From Prostheceraeus crozeri (taxonomy: Eukaryota; Platyhelminthes; Polycladida; Euryleptidae): DNA of 64,000 nt. Under the pieces are notes generated by a model, which saw only the letters and a list, made by a program, of their open reading frames with translations, did no database searches and had not been told where the DNA came from. The stretch spans positions 1 to 64,000 of the forward strand of contig CAJQUW010015339.1 in the NCBI GenBank assembly GCA_907163375.1, read 5' to 3'. Numbering within the stretch: the stretch's first letter is position 1; every line of letters begins with the position of its first letter. A program made the position numbers and the translations under genes. This document shows, one piece after another, positions 19,897-31,311 of the stretch.

Positions 19897-21378
19897 ATGC
19901 CACATTTGAGGACAAGAGACGCTTTGTCAAAGAAGAATATCAATGAGTTGCGAGATATATGTGATGAATTAAATATTTCAAGGAATGGGAAAAAGACTGC
20001 TTTAATTGAACGCATCATTAATAATGATTCAGATTTGTGTAATGTTGACATTTCAAGAGGGGCTACTGGTAAAAAAACAAGTTGAAAATGACAAGGGATT
20101 GTTAACACAGATTATGATGCAAATGCTAACAGATCAGCAAGAAGATCGAAATATTTTGTTTCAATTGATTGAGACACAGTCAAAAAGTAAAGATGGCAAT
20201 GATCAAGTTCCAATTTCAAACAGTAATAACAGTGGAGCGAAAGGAAACGTCGATGTGACACATGATAAACTCACCTGGATGTTCGATGATATTGATACAA
20301 AGTTGACTAATTTGGACAAAGAAATTGAGAACTCTGCTGGAGACGTTTTGTGCAACGAATCCATCAAATTCATACAAAAATTATTGGAAAACTTGAACAG
20401 ACATATTATTGACAATTTGAATATTTTACCACCTGGAACAACAGTTTTGTTGCGCGAAAGGTTCAAAGAAGCAAATGAAAAATTACAAGAAAATAAATAC
20501 AAAGTCTCGACGTGAGGTACACAAAGCAAAGTTACCAAACATAGTGGGAATTTGCCACCAGGTATCAACCCTCCGGATATCTTCGGTGATGCAAGGGAAG
20601 TTCATACATGGTGGGAGACATTCAATGCACTTGTGCACAATAATGATCAAATATCAACATTTTATAAGTACCGCGCCAATGCATGAAAGGGAGAGCTACA
20701 CACTGTATTGATTCATTTTCATCAATTCCCGAAAATTATTTGGTAGCTTTGGAGCACAATCGAGCCAGATATGGACAACCACGCAATGTGGTTCGCAGCA
20801 TAATGAAATCGATCATTGACATGCCTTCTTTTCCCTCAAATGACACTGCCTCACTTCGACAATCATATGATGTTGTACAAGGAAAACTACACACTTTGAT
20901 GATCTATCTGAACAAAATTGACAATCCTGTTGATGCAATGATTATACCAATTCTAGAAACAAAATTGACAAATGAACTGAAACGAAGTTGGGAACATGAA
21001 CTTTTGAAATCACACAGAGACGATGAGTTTGCTACTATCGATGATTATTCGAATTGGATGAGCAAAGAAGTAAGATCGAGAGAAACAGTGTGCAACAAAT
21101 TTGAAACAAAAACATCTGAAAAGGAAAAACAATTTACGCATTTTTCAGTGCAGTCACTAGCCGCCAAGGATAACTCAAATCAAAGCCAGGAACTGAAGTG
21201 CTTGAAATGCCTCAGACGTAATCACACGTTGCAAGATTGTTATCATTTTCAAAAAGATAGTGTCAAAGAGCGTTGGATCTTCGTCAAAGAAAAGAAGTTG
21301 TGCTTTAGGTGCCTTGATGCCTTTCACCCAGGATTCGACTGTAAATCAACTGATAGTGTTCTGGTATTGACTGTATAG
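19897..21378 (+). pseudogene. gag: Bel/Pao gag region with N-terminal SAP-like motif and zinc knuckles; fossil
   Basis: The start at 19897 has the pattern LSKKNINELRDICDELNI followed by KTALIERI, typical of a SAP DNA-binding motif and known from some Pao-type gags. The middle (20683-21378) resembles the DUF1759-type capsid region. Two Cys-rich knuckles follow (CLKCLRRNH ... C and CFRCLDAFH ... C). Gag proteins form the particle and bind the RNA. The region is not continuous. Confidence 0.75.
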
Positions 21379-21395
21379 GAAAACATCACATTCTG

Positions 21396-21809
21396 TTGCA
21401 TTTTCCTATTTCCGATAAATCCGCTACAGATGAAGTATCGCAATCACTGAATTCCACTATAAATCTTTGTTCTGATGCCAATAAAGTGGAATTGAGCAGA
21501 ATTATGCCCTCAGGTGTTGCAAGAATACATGTTGGAAATGGAAGATCCAAAGCGGTAAGAGTCGCTTTTGACACGATGTGCCAAGACACTTTCATCAGAG
21601 AAAGTCTAGTCAACAAGTTGGGAATTAAGTATGGAAAGGATTTGCAAATACAAGTGAATGGCTTTGGGGAAAAAGTTTCAAGCTTAAAGACAGGTCGCGT
21701 CTCGTTTGGACTATCAAAATTAAACAGTGATAATGAGATTTTCCATATCGATGCACTGGTCCGACAAGGAAGAATTTGTAGCCACTGGAAGCTGTCAGTG
21801 TTGACATGA
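21396..21809 (+). pseudogene. pro: Bel/Pao aspartic protease; fossil
   Basis: A frame with VAFDTMCQDTFI (the D-S/T-x-x-x-x-x-F type active-site region in this family), followed by GFGEKVSSLKTGRVSF, which is the usual flap-side sequence. It lies between gag knuckles and reverse transcriptase as expected. Confidence 0.7.
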
Positions 21810-23405
21810 AACGCTTTACACATCTTTTGGATTTGGACATTGCAGATGAGCTTCCACATTTAGAATCGGAAGTCGATATTTCGGTGGGTGTAAATCACTA
21901 CCTGAAATTACTATCAGGTTCAATAATTCGACATTCGATTGATGACAGTGTGCCTGCGGCGATGAAAACTGTCTTTGGATATGTTCTTATTGGTGAAAAT
22001 CAGACGTCTGCCAGGTCTAATTATTCAAACAAAAATAATCGAACGAAATGCATGTTCGTTCAAACAAGAACAAATACTCAATTTGAAATGGAGGTTGAAA
22101 AGTTTTGGAAACTTGAAAGCATTGGAATCATGGACAAAGGTCGTGTGCTTACTAAACAGGACAGGCAAGCAATTTGTCAATTTGAAGAATCGATAACTTT
22201 TGATGACGACCGCTATTGTGTTGCGTTGCCCTTCCGAGAAGATGCTCCAGAATTAGTGAGTAATTATGAATTAGCAAAAAGAATGATGTATGGGACTGAA
22301 AAACGTTTGAAGAAGAATGAGACATTGATGATTGATTATGAAAACGCGATGCAAGATTATGAGAAACTCGGCTTTTCAAGACCAGCTACTGATGAAGAGA
22401 TCTTGGAATTTTCAAAAGGACCGGAATATTTTATACCGCACCACGCTCTTATTCAAAAAGATAGTGTATCTACGAAAACAAGAGTAGTTGTTTAATGCCA
22501 GTTCTCCTGATAGCAACGATAGTTCCCTAAATGACTGCTTACTATCCGGACCAACAATGCAACCAGATCTGGGACAAATTCTTCTTCGTTTTCGAACTCG
22601 AATAGTAGCATCAATGGGAGATATTGAAAAGATGTTCTGTCAAACGAAAATCAATCCATGTGATTATCGCTATCAGCAATATTTATGGAGGCACTTTGAA
22701 GATTCACGCGAGCCTGAACGATTTATCATGACATGACTAATGTTTGGAATAAAATCTTCTCCATTTCTTGCTATTGCTAGTATCGATCACCATGTCAATA
22801 ATCCTGAAATGAGACAGCAATATCCCCGTGGTTGTGAAGCTTCATCGGACATATATGTGGATGATTATTATGGAGGAGTGGATTCAACTGACGAAACAAT
22901 TGAACTTCTGCAGCAATTACAGAAACTTTTTTCTGAAGGTGGATGGAAAATGAGTAAATTCGTTTCCAATGATACAAAAGTTATGGATTCTGTACCTGAA
23001 GACAAAAGGCTGAAAAGGAATATTGTTCATTTTGAAGAAAAAGAATGTGGGTACACAAAGGCTCTTGGAATTGGTTGGAACGTTACAAATGATGAATTTC
23101 AATTTACTGTGTCGGAATCATTGAAAGAACCATTGAAAAGAATTTGCAAAAGGACAATTTTTTGCAAAGTTAGTCAGATTTATGATATTTTTGGCTTTTA
23201 TGCAGCTTTTACTATACGAGGGAAGATATTGATCCAGAGCTTTTGGGATTTTGATATGAGTTGGGATGACTTACTCACTGGCGGTATAGCATCGATTTTT
23301 AGGAAGTGGGAGGATGAGATACCACGACTCGAAACTATCAAGATTCCTCGATTGCTATCGAGAAAAAATACAGACATCTGCGGTCGAATTGATTTCCTTT
23401 GCTGA
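21806..23405 (+). pseudogene. pol: Bel/Pao reverse transcriptase; fossil
   Basis: The connector and fingers (for example YFIPHHALIQKDS and KTRVVV) come first. Then come QPDLGQILLRFR, the palm with GIKSSPFLA and the catalytic region YVDDYYGGVDS near 22850, and thumb sequences after it. Bel/Pao type by gene order and sequence style. Broken in several places. Confidence 0.8.
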
Positions 23406-24801
23406 TGCTTCGGAGAAAGCTTATGGTTGTATTGCATACATGCGACTCACTGATGAAAGTGGTAACATTGAAGTGCAATATGTGATGGGAAAATCGAAAG
23501 TTGCTCCAAGAAGGAAAAAGTCGTTGACTCGGCTTGAACTGATTGCCATTCTTTTGGCTGCTGGTTTATCAACCTACGTCATGGAAGCTTTGCATGACAT
23601 CACTTTCAAAAGCGTTCACATTTTTACTGACTCTAATATTGCCTTATGTTGGATAAGGAAGCCTAGTACATCATGGAAGACCTTTGTTGCCAATAGCGTG
23701 CAAGAAATTCAGGACTTATTTCCTCCGAGCTCTTTCCATCATATCGCTGGAACTGATAATCCCGCGGATTGGATGTCAAGGGGAATAACAATTGATGAAC
23801 TGAAAAGCAATTCACTCTACTGGAATGGACCAAAGTGGTTATCAGAGGACACAAGCAAATGGCCATTGACAGATGAATGCAATTCATGTTGTCCAGAAAT
23901 CGAAAATGAAGCCAAGAGAAGCGTATCTCTTTTAACAAAAGTGGAAGATTGCCAGCTATTATCTAAATTTGAAAATTATATCGATGTTGTCCGTCTTGTG
24001 GCTCAATTGATGAAATGGAGAACTCCTGAACTCAGAACGTTGGATGGTAGCATAACAAGTCAAGGTTTTCGATTCGCAGAAAACGTGCTGATACGAAATG
24101 TTCAGAAACAAATGTATTCATCAGAGTTTGCCGATCTTCAAGCTGAAAGGTCTGTAAGTTGTGACAGTTGTCTTCTGTCTCTGGATCCTAAATTTGACGC
24201 CGAGAAAAATATGATAGTTGTTGGTGGACGCTTGGATTTCTCTGATTTGCCTGAAGAGACTAAACATCAAATTATTCTACCAAACAATCACCTGCTTACA
24301 GAAAAACTAATCCTGTACTATCATGCCTCAAACAATCATGCACCTATCGAAACAACGTTGTGCATTATTCGTCAAAAATATTGGATAATTCAAGGAAGGA
24401 GAGAAGTTTTAAAAGCAACTCATAAGTGCTTAAAGTGCAAACATTATCACACAGCTGGTAATCAAGGGTAAATATCAAGGGAGAATGTGTCCCCAAGTTT
24501 GCACTACAGTTATTTGCAACAATGGCAAGACCATTTTTGGAGAAGGTGGACCAAGGAAGTTCTGCCTACGCTGCAGACTAGACGAAAATGGAAAGTGAAT
24601 CAATCGCCATTCAAACTGAATGATATTTGCCTAATTGCTGACGACAAGCTTCCCAGTAGCCGATGGCCTCTGGTTAGAGTAGTTGAACTGCTACCTGGAA
24701 AAGATGATCTTGTTCGTACGGTTCGACTAAAAAGTAAAAAGAGACTGCTTGTGAGACCCGTTCAAAAAGTACACTTGTTCGAAAGTTTTGATTCCCCTTG
24801 A
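23314..24801 (+). pseudogene. pol: Bel/Pao RNase H and integrase parts; fossil
   Basis: RNase H with ISFADASEKAYG and FTDSNIALCWIR, then the Pao-type linker with FHHIAGTDNPADWMSRG. An integrase-type zinc finger follows (YYHASNNHAPIETT ... KCLKCKHY) near 24330-24450. The end (24487-24801) has the small C-terminal Pao domain with PLVRVVELLPGKDDLVRTV. A complete integrase core is not seen. Confidence 0.8.
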
Positions 24802-24883
24802 AAGTCTAAGAAATGATGACAATCTAATTGCCTTTGCTCTTGTGATTTTAAGCGGTTCCACCTCTTAAAGAGGGGGGAGAATG

Positions 24884-25178
24884 TGATACTTGTGATCTAA
24901 TCTGTACATAGATATTATCATACTAATCGGTTTAGAATGTGAAGGCCATGTTTGTGGATATCGCATTCATGTACATTGCACATAGACATGAACTGCATCA
25001 TCCAGGACATAGATGACCATCAATTTTGTATTTTGAATCCATGTTGCTAGATGCTCTGTAAAGACAGTTGTTTCATGATTATTGTGTCTGTAATACAGCA
25101 TTGTTGTGAATGGCCCTGAATCAATCAAATATATTGAGCCCATATACAACCTTGCTCTCATAAAGATACAATTCAAAA
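24884..25178 (+). repeat. 3' LTR of the Bel/Pao element
   Basis: 295 bases, nearly identical to 19575-19869, directly after the polypurine tract at about 24869-24881. Confidence 0.92.
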
Positions 25179-25380
25179 TACCCTTTGCCTACGGCGAATA
25201 TGCACGTCTTCCGAGTTCTACCTGGTTCCTCGTCTTGTCAGACAGGATTAAAGAGAAACACATGCAAATCCAATGGGACGCAGATCGCAGTTTTTGGTTG
25301 AAGTGAAATTTTCTATGTTTTCTCCAATTAACTGAAAAGTAGTAAGTTTTTGAATGTTGTGTCTTCACGCTACTTCTAAT
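25179..25380 (+). mobile_element. Gypsy-like fossil, right piece after the Bel/Pao insertion
   Basis: Continues the sequence interrupted at 19574. The inverted relative at 25560-25815 matches sequence on both sides of the Bel/Pao insertion point, which shows that the two pieces were once adjacent. Confidence 0.5.
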
Positions 25381-25559
25381 TATGTGTATGTGATTTAGCA
25401 TGCTTCTGATCGGCGATGCATGCAAGAATATGGCTAAATGTGGATAAAATTGGCCATAATGTCTCTGTTTGCCGACATAAGGAGGCTTGCCAAATCTGAT
25501 TGTGCTTACTTTCATGGATGAATGCTCTTAAACATGATGAGAAATCTATTGAAGACATT

Positions 25560-25815
25560 CCATGCCAAAAATTATGGCTCCTGAGTTTACACTTTTCAAG
25601 TAATAAGACAAAACATAGAACATTTCATTTTAAACGAAAAAACTGCAATCAGCGTCCGATTGGATTAACATGTGCCTTTATTTGAACCTGTCTGACAAGA
25701 AGAGGTACTAACTAGATCAGCAGGCACAGGATATACATCATCATGTGAAAGTCTCATTTTCGGTCTCGTTCACTGCAGAAACTCGCTCTGGCTGCCAGAC
25801 TATCACTTGTAGAAG
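25560..25815 (-). mobile_element. Inverted relative of the gypsy-like fossil
   Basis: Read on the minus strand it shares GAAAATGAGACTTTCACA and CTTGTCAGACAGG with 19540-19560 and 25224-25240, so it spans the insertion point without the Bel/Pao element. It is broken and short. Confidence 0.6.
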
Positions 25816-25989
25816 TTCTCAGCCACTATGCTGTCGTCTATGTCTACAAAAATTTGCAGCCAGATGAAAGCAGAGCTACGCGAGAAAATCCGCAGAATCG
25901 CCCCCAATCCTCACCTTTATGTCGAACGCGTCTTCAGTATCATTCGTCAACAAGGCAATCTGAGTAGAAGTAGGTCATCTGCTCCGAAA

Positions 25990-27165
25990 GTCTTAATACC
26001 GATCATTTCACACTAAATGCGATGTCTTCAATGACTCACGCTGTCATAGCGGCTCATGATATTTTGACAAAGTTATTTGACGATCCATGTATTGGAGCTT
26101 CATTGCTTGTTAGTTTTGACTTCAGCAAAGCATTTGATAAGATTAGTCATGACCTAATTCTATCGCGAGCTTCGGAACTGAATTTACCTTCTGGTTTTGT
26201 AATGTTTTTAAACAGTTATTTAGAACAACGTCAACAGCGAGTTCGCATGTACAATTTGAAGAGTGATCTCAAACTGATAACAAGTGGCGTTCCTCAAGGG
26301 TCTCTTTTAGGACCATATTTGTTCGGGATATTCATTTCCGCGCTACATCCGATGTTTCCTTCTACGTATATGATCAAATATGTTGATGACTTGTGCATTA
26401 TTGCTGGCATCAGGAAAACTCATCCTGCTGAAGATGCTAAGATGATCAAAAATGAATTAGAAAATATTTCTCAATGGTCTTCTTCCAATTCTATGTTGCT
26501 AAATAGTGATAAAACTGCAGGGCTTATCAATTATCGAGGCTCCTTCAAAGAAAATTTTGATGTTGAGAAATATATCAATAAAGTGACCTTCCATCCCTAC
26601 ATCCGTATTTTGGGTGTCTACTTTGACAGCGACTTCAGATGGAAAAGTCATGCTAGCCGTGTTGAGAGAAAATGTGCACAGAGACTGTATGAAATCTATA
26701 ACGACAGACTCTGAATTTATCATGATTTACAATGCCCTGATCAGAAGTTTATTGGAATATGCCTCACCTGTTTTTATTGGTTTATCTACCGGAGATGAAA
26801 AACGTCTTCAAGTAATTCAGAACCGTTGCATTCGCATGAAAGGAAAAATTGACTTACCAAATCTTGCTGACAGGAGAAGACGCTTGGCAAACAACCTATT
26901 CCAGAAGCTGCCTTATTCAGATACCTTTTTGAAGTCTGTCATCCCTCCCAGACTCCCAAGTGGTCGTTTATCAGTGCCGTTTTGTCGAACAACCATTCGG
27001 AGAAACTCGTTCTTTCCGCGACTATGTATTATGTCTGCCAGTACTTTTTATGATTGATTTATGTATGTGTTTGCTTCTGTTTTTATGAATCTTTCTTGTC
27101 AGTTTTATACACATGTATCCATTATTTCGATTGCCATTTGAATTTACAATAAAACATCCCTCTCT
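25990..27165 (+). pseudogene. Second LINE fragment (reverse transcriptase to 3' end)
   Basis: The frame at 26022-26714 begins inside the reverse transcriptase: SFDFSKAFDKISHD, SGVPQGSLLGPYLFGIF, then the catalytic KYVDDLCI. A second frame (from about 26700 to 27057) continues with RSLLEYASPVFIG and a C-terminal tail, so one frame change lies near 26705. The endonuclease is missing (5' truncation). An AATAAAA signal and a (TC)n tract near 27148-27170 mark the 3' end. The catalytic box is YVDD rather than YADD as in the first LINE, so it is a different family. Confidence 0.8.
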
Positions 27166-27185
27166 CTCTCGCAATTGCATTCGAT

Positions 27186-27215
27186 GCACCGTCAGCTTGA
27201 CCTAGCGAAGGGTAG
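27186..27215 (+). repeat. Short repeat head shared with 27781 and 44535
   Basis: The string G(A/G)CCTAG(C/T)GAAG recurs here, at about 27790 and at about 44547, each after GTCAG- or TTAATTGT-like sequence. It recalls the A-box region of a tRNA-derived SINE, but no complete unit is visible. Confidence 0.3.
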
Positions 27216-27483
27216 TAAAAGGGTAATGGAGTAGTAAGTCTGGGATTAAAAGTCGGGATTGATCCCGGGATAGACATCGGGACTTAGCCCGCGCCTGGGA
27301 CTTGAGCGATGTCTTTTGTCAGTCTGGGCTTAAGTCTTCAAGCCCGGGATCCCGATTTTGTAGACGAAAATGTAGTTGTTTTTCCTATGGATGTGTCGGT
27401 AGATTCCTGTCGATGTGTTGTATTTCTTATAGATATCAATAGATTTTCTAAACCAACCATAGTTCATATTGCTGTTATATTGG

Positions 27484-27950
27484 CTATTTGAAGATCTAAA
27501 GAGAATGACAACCATTAAGTCTATAAGAGACACCAACACCCTTGCTGTCATCCTCTTTGGATATTCGATGTACTGCGACAGACCTTTGTTGTCAATCTAC
27601 GGTGTGACGTAGTCGTATGACATGGTGATATGCTGTCTCGCTACAATATGAATGGAAATGCTGGAAAATGCTTGGAATGATTGGAAAATGCTGGTAGCAT
27701 TTTGTCAATGATAATATGACAATAAGCTGTCGATATCACTTGGAGATGACTACTACCTTTTCACTTGTATTCGTTTTTACTGTCAGCGTGGCCTAGTGAA
27801 GAAGGTGCGAGCTCGTCTCCACCTCGGACTTCGATGAGTCAGGCGAGTGCAGTCTGGAAATTAAGGGTGTTGGTGTCTTTTATTGAGTTAATAGTTCATC
27901 CTCTTTAGATATTCAATCATTCACGACAGACTCTTGTTGTCAATGATACA
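27484..27950. repeat. Imperfect inverted and direct repeats bounded by AGACACCAACACCCTT
   Basis: AGACACCAACACCCTT at 27528-27543 is perfectly inverted at 27863-27878, and about 60 bases outside each are also related (CTAAAGAG motif). A third related block (TCATCCTCTTT) follows the left copy directly. This looks like a nested MITE or foldback family. Between them, 27781-27860 has a tRNA-like head with GTGGCCTAGTGAAG. Confidence 0.5.
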
Positions 27951-27959
27951 GCAACACCT

Positions 27960-30789
27960 CGCTTTTTCGGCATAAAGCTGCAACTGGCCAACCAATTGGT
28001 GGCTTTCAATGCTCTACGACTGATATGAAAGAAGACAATGATTCCGGCAGTTGCTTCTATTGCCTTTGAGCGACTGAGGCATTCTTCCTAAATTCGCGCA
28101 CGAAATTTATTTGTAGATTGTCACCCAACATCAGCAAAACGACAACTCCTAGCTATAGTGTCAGTCGTCTTGCAAATTAGGGAGCGTCAAACATTGCAAA
28201 ATTGCATCTGTTTATGGATCTAAAAGTGCTTCCGAGTTTGGCACAATTAATGACGTGATCATATAGCATTCATTAAATCACTCATCATCAGACTGACCAA
28301 TTTGATTGCACTATGAAGATATCATCCAAGGTTGGTGCAAAATTGATATTCCTCGTAGATGCTAGCATGCCTGATTTGCTTTTGCTAATGAAAGCGTCAT
28401 TAAAGCAAAATAATGTCGATTCGAAATGATTCGCTCAAACTTCAGTGTTTCCCCTGAAACTAGAACACGTAAAATACACTTTATAGTGGGGTATTAATAG
28501 TGCTTTCTTTGTTCATGTTTCAATCAACAAGAACTTTTTGCTTCAATTCAATGTTGAAAAATGCTTTGCTATTCAGTCATCTGTTGTTTTAAATTATATC
28601 TAGCAGCGAGGTTTCTATGAGATAGCAATATTTCCGCACATTCTTAAGGGTAGCTGATTTTCCAGAAATTCATTATGAAAAACATTTATACAATTCAGCG
28701 GCAAGTTTTCATCTTCACACTCTAGATGTGAAAAATAAATGGCAAATCCAAACTAAATATTTACCATTTGAATTATTGAGATGCAATCACGCGCACACGT
28801 TTTAATGCGTGTATGGGAAAATAAATGAAAGACAGATGTGGAATATTTCTGAGAATTCTAAATGCGACCACGAAATCAAAATGTGAAATGGATTATGAAA
28901 TGTTTAAAACAAACCCAAATGATGAATCTGCTGTATGCGTGCTGGATATTCACTATTCCTGCAAGCCTACTTCTCTGTATAATGAATATGATCTCGGGTG
29001 TAGATGCTCTACTTAATCTTGGAAATCATTGACAAATAGTTTTTCTCGAATCGATTCAAAACTATTTCTGTCAATTATACCTATTATGGTCAAAAATAAT
29101 TCTCACTCAGATTCATTTAAATAACAAGATTCTTTCTTTACTGACACCCTATGTAGGACGTCTGATTAAAGGGCTTATATTCATTACATTCACATTGCAG
29201 TTCATAATGTATTGCATTTATCTGCAATTCTGCAACAGTGGATTTACCATCGCCACATTTGTCATGAACGCTTCTCTCTCTTTGAAGGCAAATCGAAGCC
29301 AGCTCCAAACTTTCCCAAAAGTTTCGTTTGGGACTTTGCCGTCTATAAATTTCCTTTTGGAAATTGAGCGTTTTAATACATTTCGTTTTTACTGATGAAC
29401 GAATTGTCGTTCACTCCGACGTATAAGACCCCCCGCATATATCTGCACTAGCGGCTTAGAGGATCGGTATCTACTTTACGACAGATTCGTTCTGCTTTTC
29501 TTCATTTTACGAAGGCTATTCAATAAGTTTTGAGATATACGATGGGTAATCCATCTTCTAAGACGGTCTATGCTCAGAACTCTATCTCGGGAACCAATTT
29601 CCGAAGCACCTATGGCGCTGCCGGACTTTTTGCTGACAGGTTTTATCCAAACAGACAACTGAAAGGAGCTGCTTTCGCATTACATGGCTAGCCAATTTTT
29701 ACAAGTTAACTGTTTTTTATCGAAATACAGCCTAATTGTGAATGCGCGAGATATCATGCAACGGCGCTCACTTCACAGTTATCTCTTCTAATAATGAACA
29801 ATTGATGAATTAGACCACAGAGAAAGGAATACTTTGCAAGGAATCTCAATGCTTTAAGATGTATTGCACATTTCTCATCGCCCTTTCGATAGCTCCAACG
29901 ATTATTGCTCATTTGAAGCTGACCTATTTTTAGCGGTACATGCGGCACATACAAATCGACGCTGCGATTTATTTCCACTTCCTTATTGAAGAAGGTGAAC
30001 GCTTCTCGAAAAAAGGATGCTAAAGAGCAATGACTCCATAATTGAACTTTGTTTATCAGCGAAGTTGTCTATGTGCGACCTTTTGATATTGGTTGGACAA
30101 TGGAGATGAGTCAGATATCGCACCGAAGAAAAATGTCCTGATCAGCTTCAGTCATTTTTTTGGAGATTTTTGTCTAGTTCGACTGCTTAGTTGCAGGACT
30201 TTGAAAAACGTATTTGTTGAGCTCTTATGGAATATTATAATAGTAATGATGACACTTGTAGCAGCTTTGGTCTCACATTCTATTCGAACGTCAAGGTGGA
30301 TAGAGCAGAAGAATGTCCAGATTCTTAAATGTGACATTTAACTGTGATATTTGCAAAGTAGCACTCTAGACAATAGCGTTGTCTTCGTGCCTGCGAGGCC
30401 TTCGGTGCATGCTCAAAAATAATTACAGACATTCATGCAACAAACAAACAATCAATCATCTTTTAAACAGATAACCAAACAATGTTTCCATGAAACTTCA
30501 ATCATCATGAAGAGACCTCTTCGGTTTGATGGCCCTCTGCCATTGCTGTGGCAGCCATGCCTAATCACTTGTGTCTTTGAAGATCTGTACAAAAGGCTGT
30601 ATTTCTTCTATAGAAACCCGACCTCTAAATCTACGCGGACTTCCAATAGAACCTGGTAAGGACAGTCAACAATTAAAAGAAACTCTGCCCTCCAATTCAA
30701 CCCGTGGCAGGTAATCTTCCCCAATAGAATCGTCTAGACGGTGATTCCGATTCAACCATTATCGATGCATCAAGCCTTGTCTATTTTAT
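27960..30789. other. Non-coding stretch with a few weak signals
   Basis: No gene is established. A 63-residue Cys-containing frame at 28825-29016 (CEMDYEMFKTNPNDES ... CRCST) is the most protein-like and could be an exon, but has no visible splice context that decides it. Around 29508-29540 the string GGCTATTCAATAAG recalls mariner inverted-repeat ends; no transposase was found. Confidence 0.4.
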
Positions 30790-31230
30790 TCAAAAATTAG
30801 TCGCTTCCACTTGTCATGTCAGACGATTGCAATCGGTCCTAGACGCAGTGGCCCGTTTATTTCATACGTCTTCTCGATAATGTGCAAAGGCAGTCACTCC
30901 TCAGCTCAAACACCTCCAATGGCTCCCTATTGAGTGACGCACTGACTACAGATTTTGCACCCCTCTTCGCCTGTGACAATTGACAGGCGCTTGCTTCCCT
31001 TGCATCAGATTTTCAAGCAGTGGGAACGATACCGGGCAGACCTTGCCTTCGCTGCTCAGTAGAAGATTCCCGACTGCTAGTTCATATAACTCGTAGACCT
31101 ATCTTTGATGGAAGATTTTTAATGGCTGCAGCACGTGCTTAGAATAGTTGTTCTCTCATCTCCGCAAATTTGACATACAGTTTACACGAATTCAAGAAAC
31201 AAGCCAATGATCATTTCTATCGACTTTCTT
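30790..31230 (+). pseudogene. Decayed LINE 3' fragment (L2/CR1-like thumb and tail)
   Basis: With several stops and frame changes, the plus strand codes RLQSVLDAVARLFHT, then a TPQLKHLQWLPIE block and a C-terminal LRKFD segment, which together are the standard end of L2/CR1/Jockey-type reverse transcriptases. It is old and 5'-truncated. Confidence 0.6.
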
Positions 31231-31311
31231 TTCACTCAACGACTGTTTTGACCAATCTGTGCAAAGTGGTCTTGAAGCATTTGTTCAAGTTTGGCCATTC
31301 TTGGAAAATTG

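Larger units (their letters stand above)
19575..25178 (+). mobile_element. Bel/Pao LTR retrotransposon, broken, with near-identical LTRs
   Basis: Two 295-base LTRs (19575-19869 and 24884-25178) differ at only two positions that I can see. A polypurine tract (AGAGGGGGGAGA) precedes the 3' LTR. Gag, protease, reverse transcriptase, RNase H and parts of integrase lie in the Bel/Pao order. A short direct repeat (TACCCTTTG) flanks the element. The inside is broken at roughly eight or more places, yet the LTRs say the insertion is young. It landed inside the gypsy-like fossil. Confidence 0.92.

Noticed and set aside
29508-29540. Mariner-like terminal string GGCTATTCAATAAG
   Set aside because: No matching second end and no transposase found, so not called as an element.
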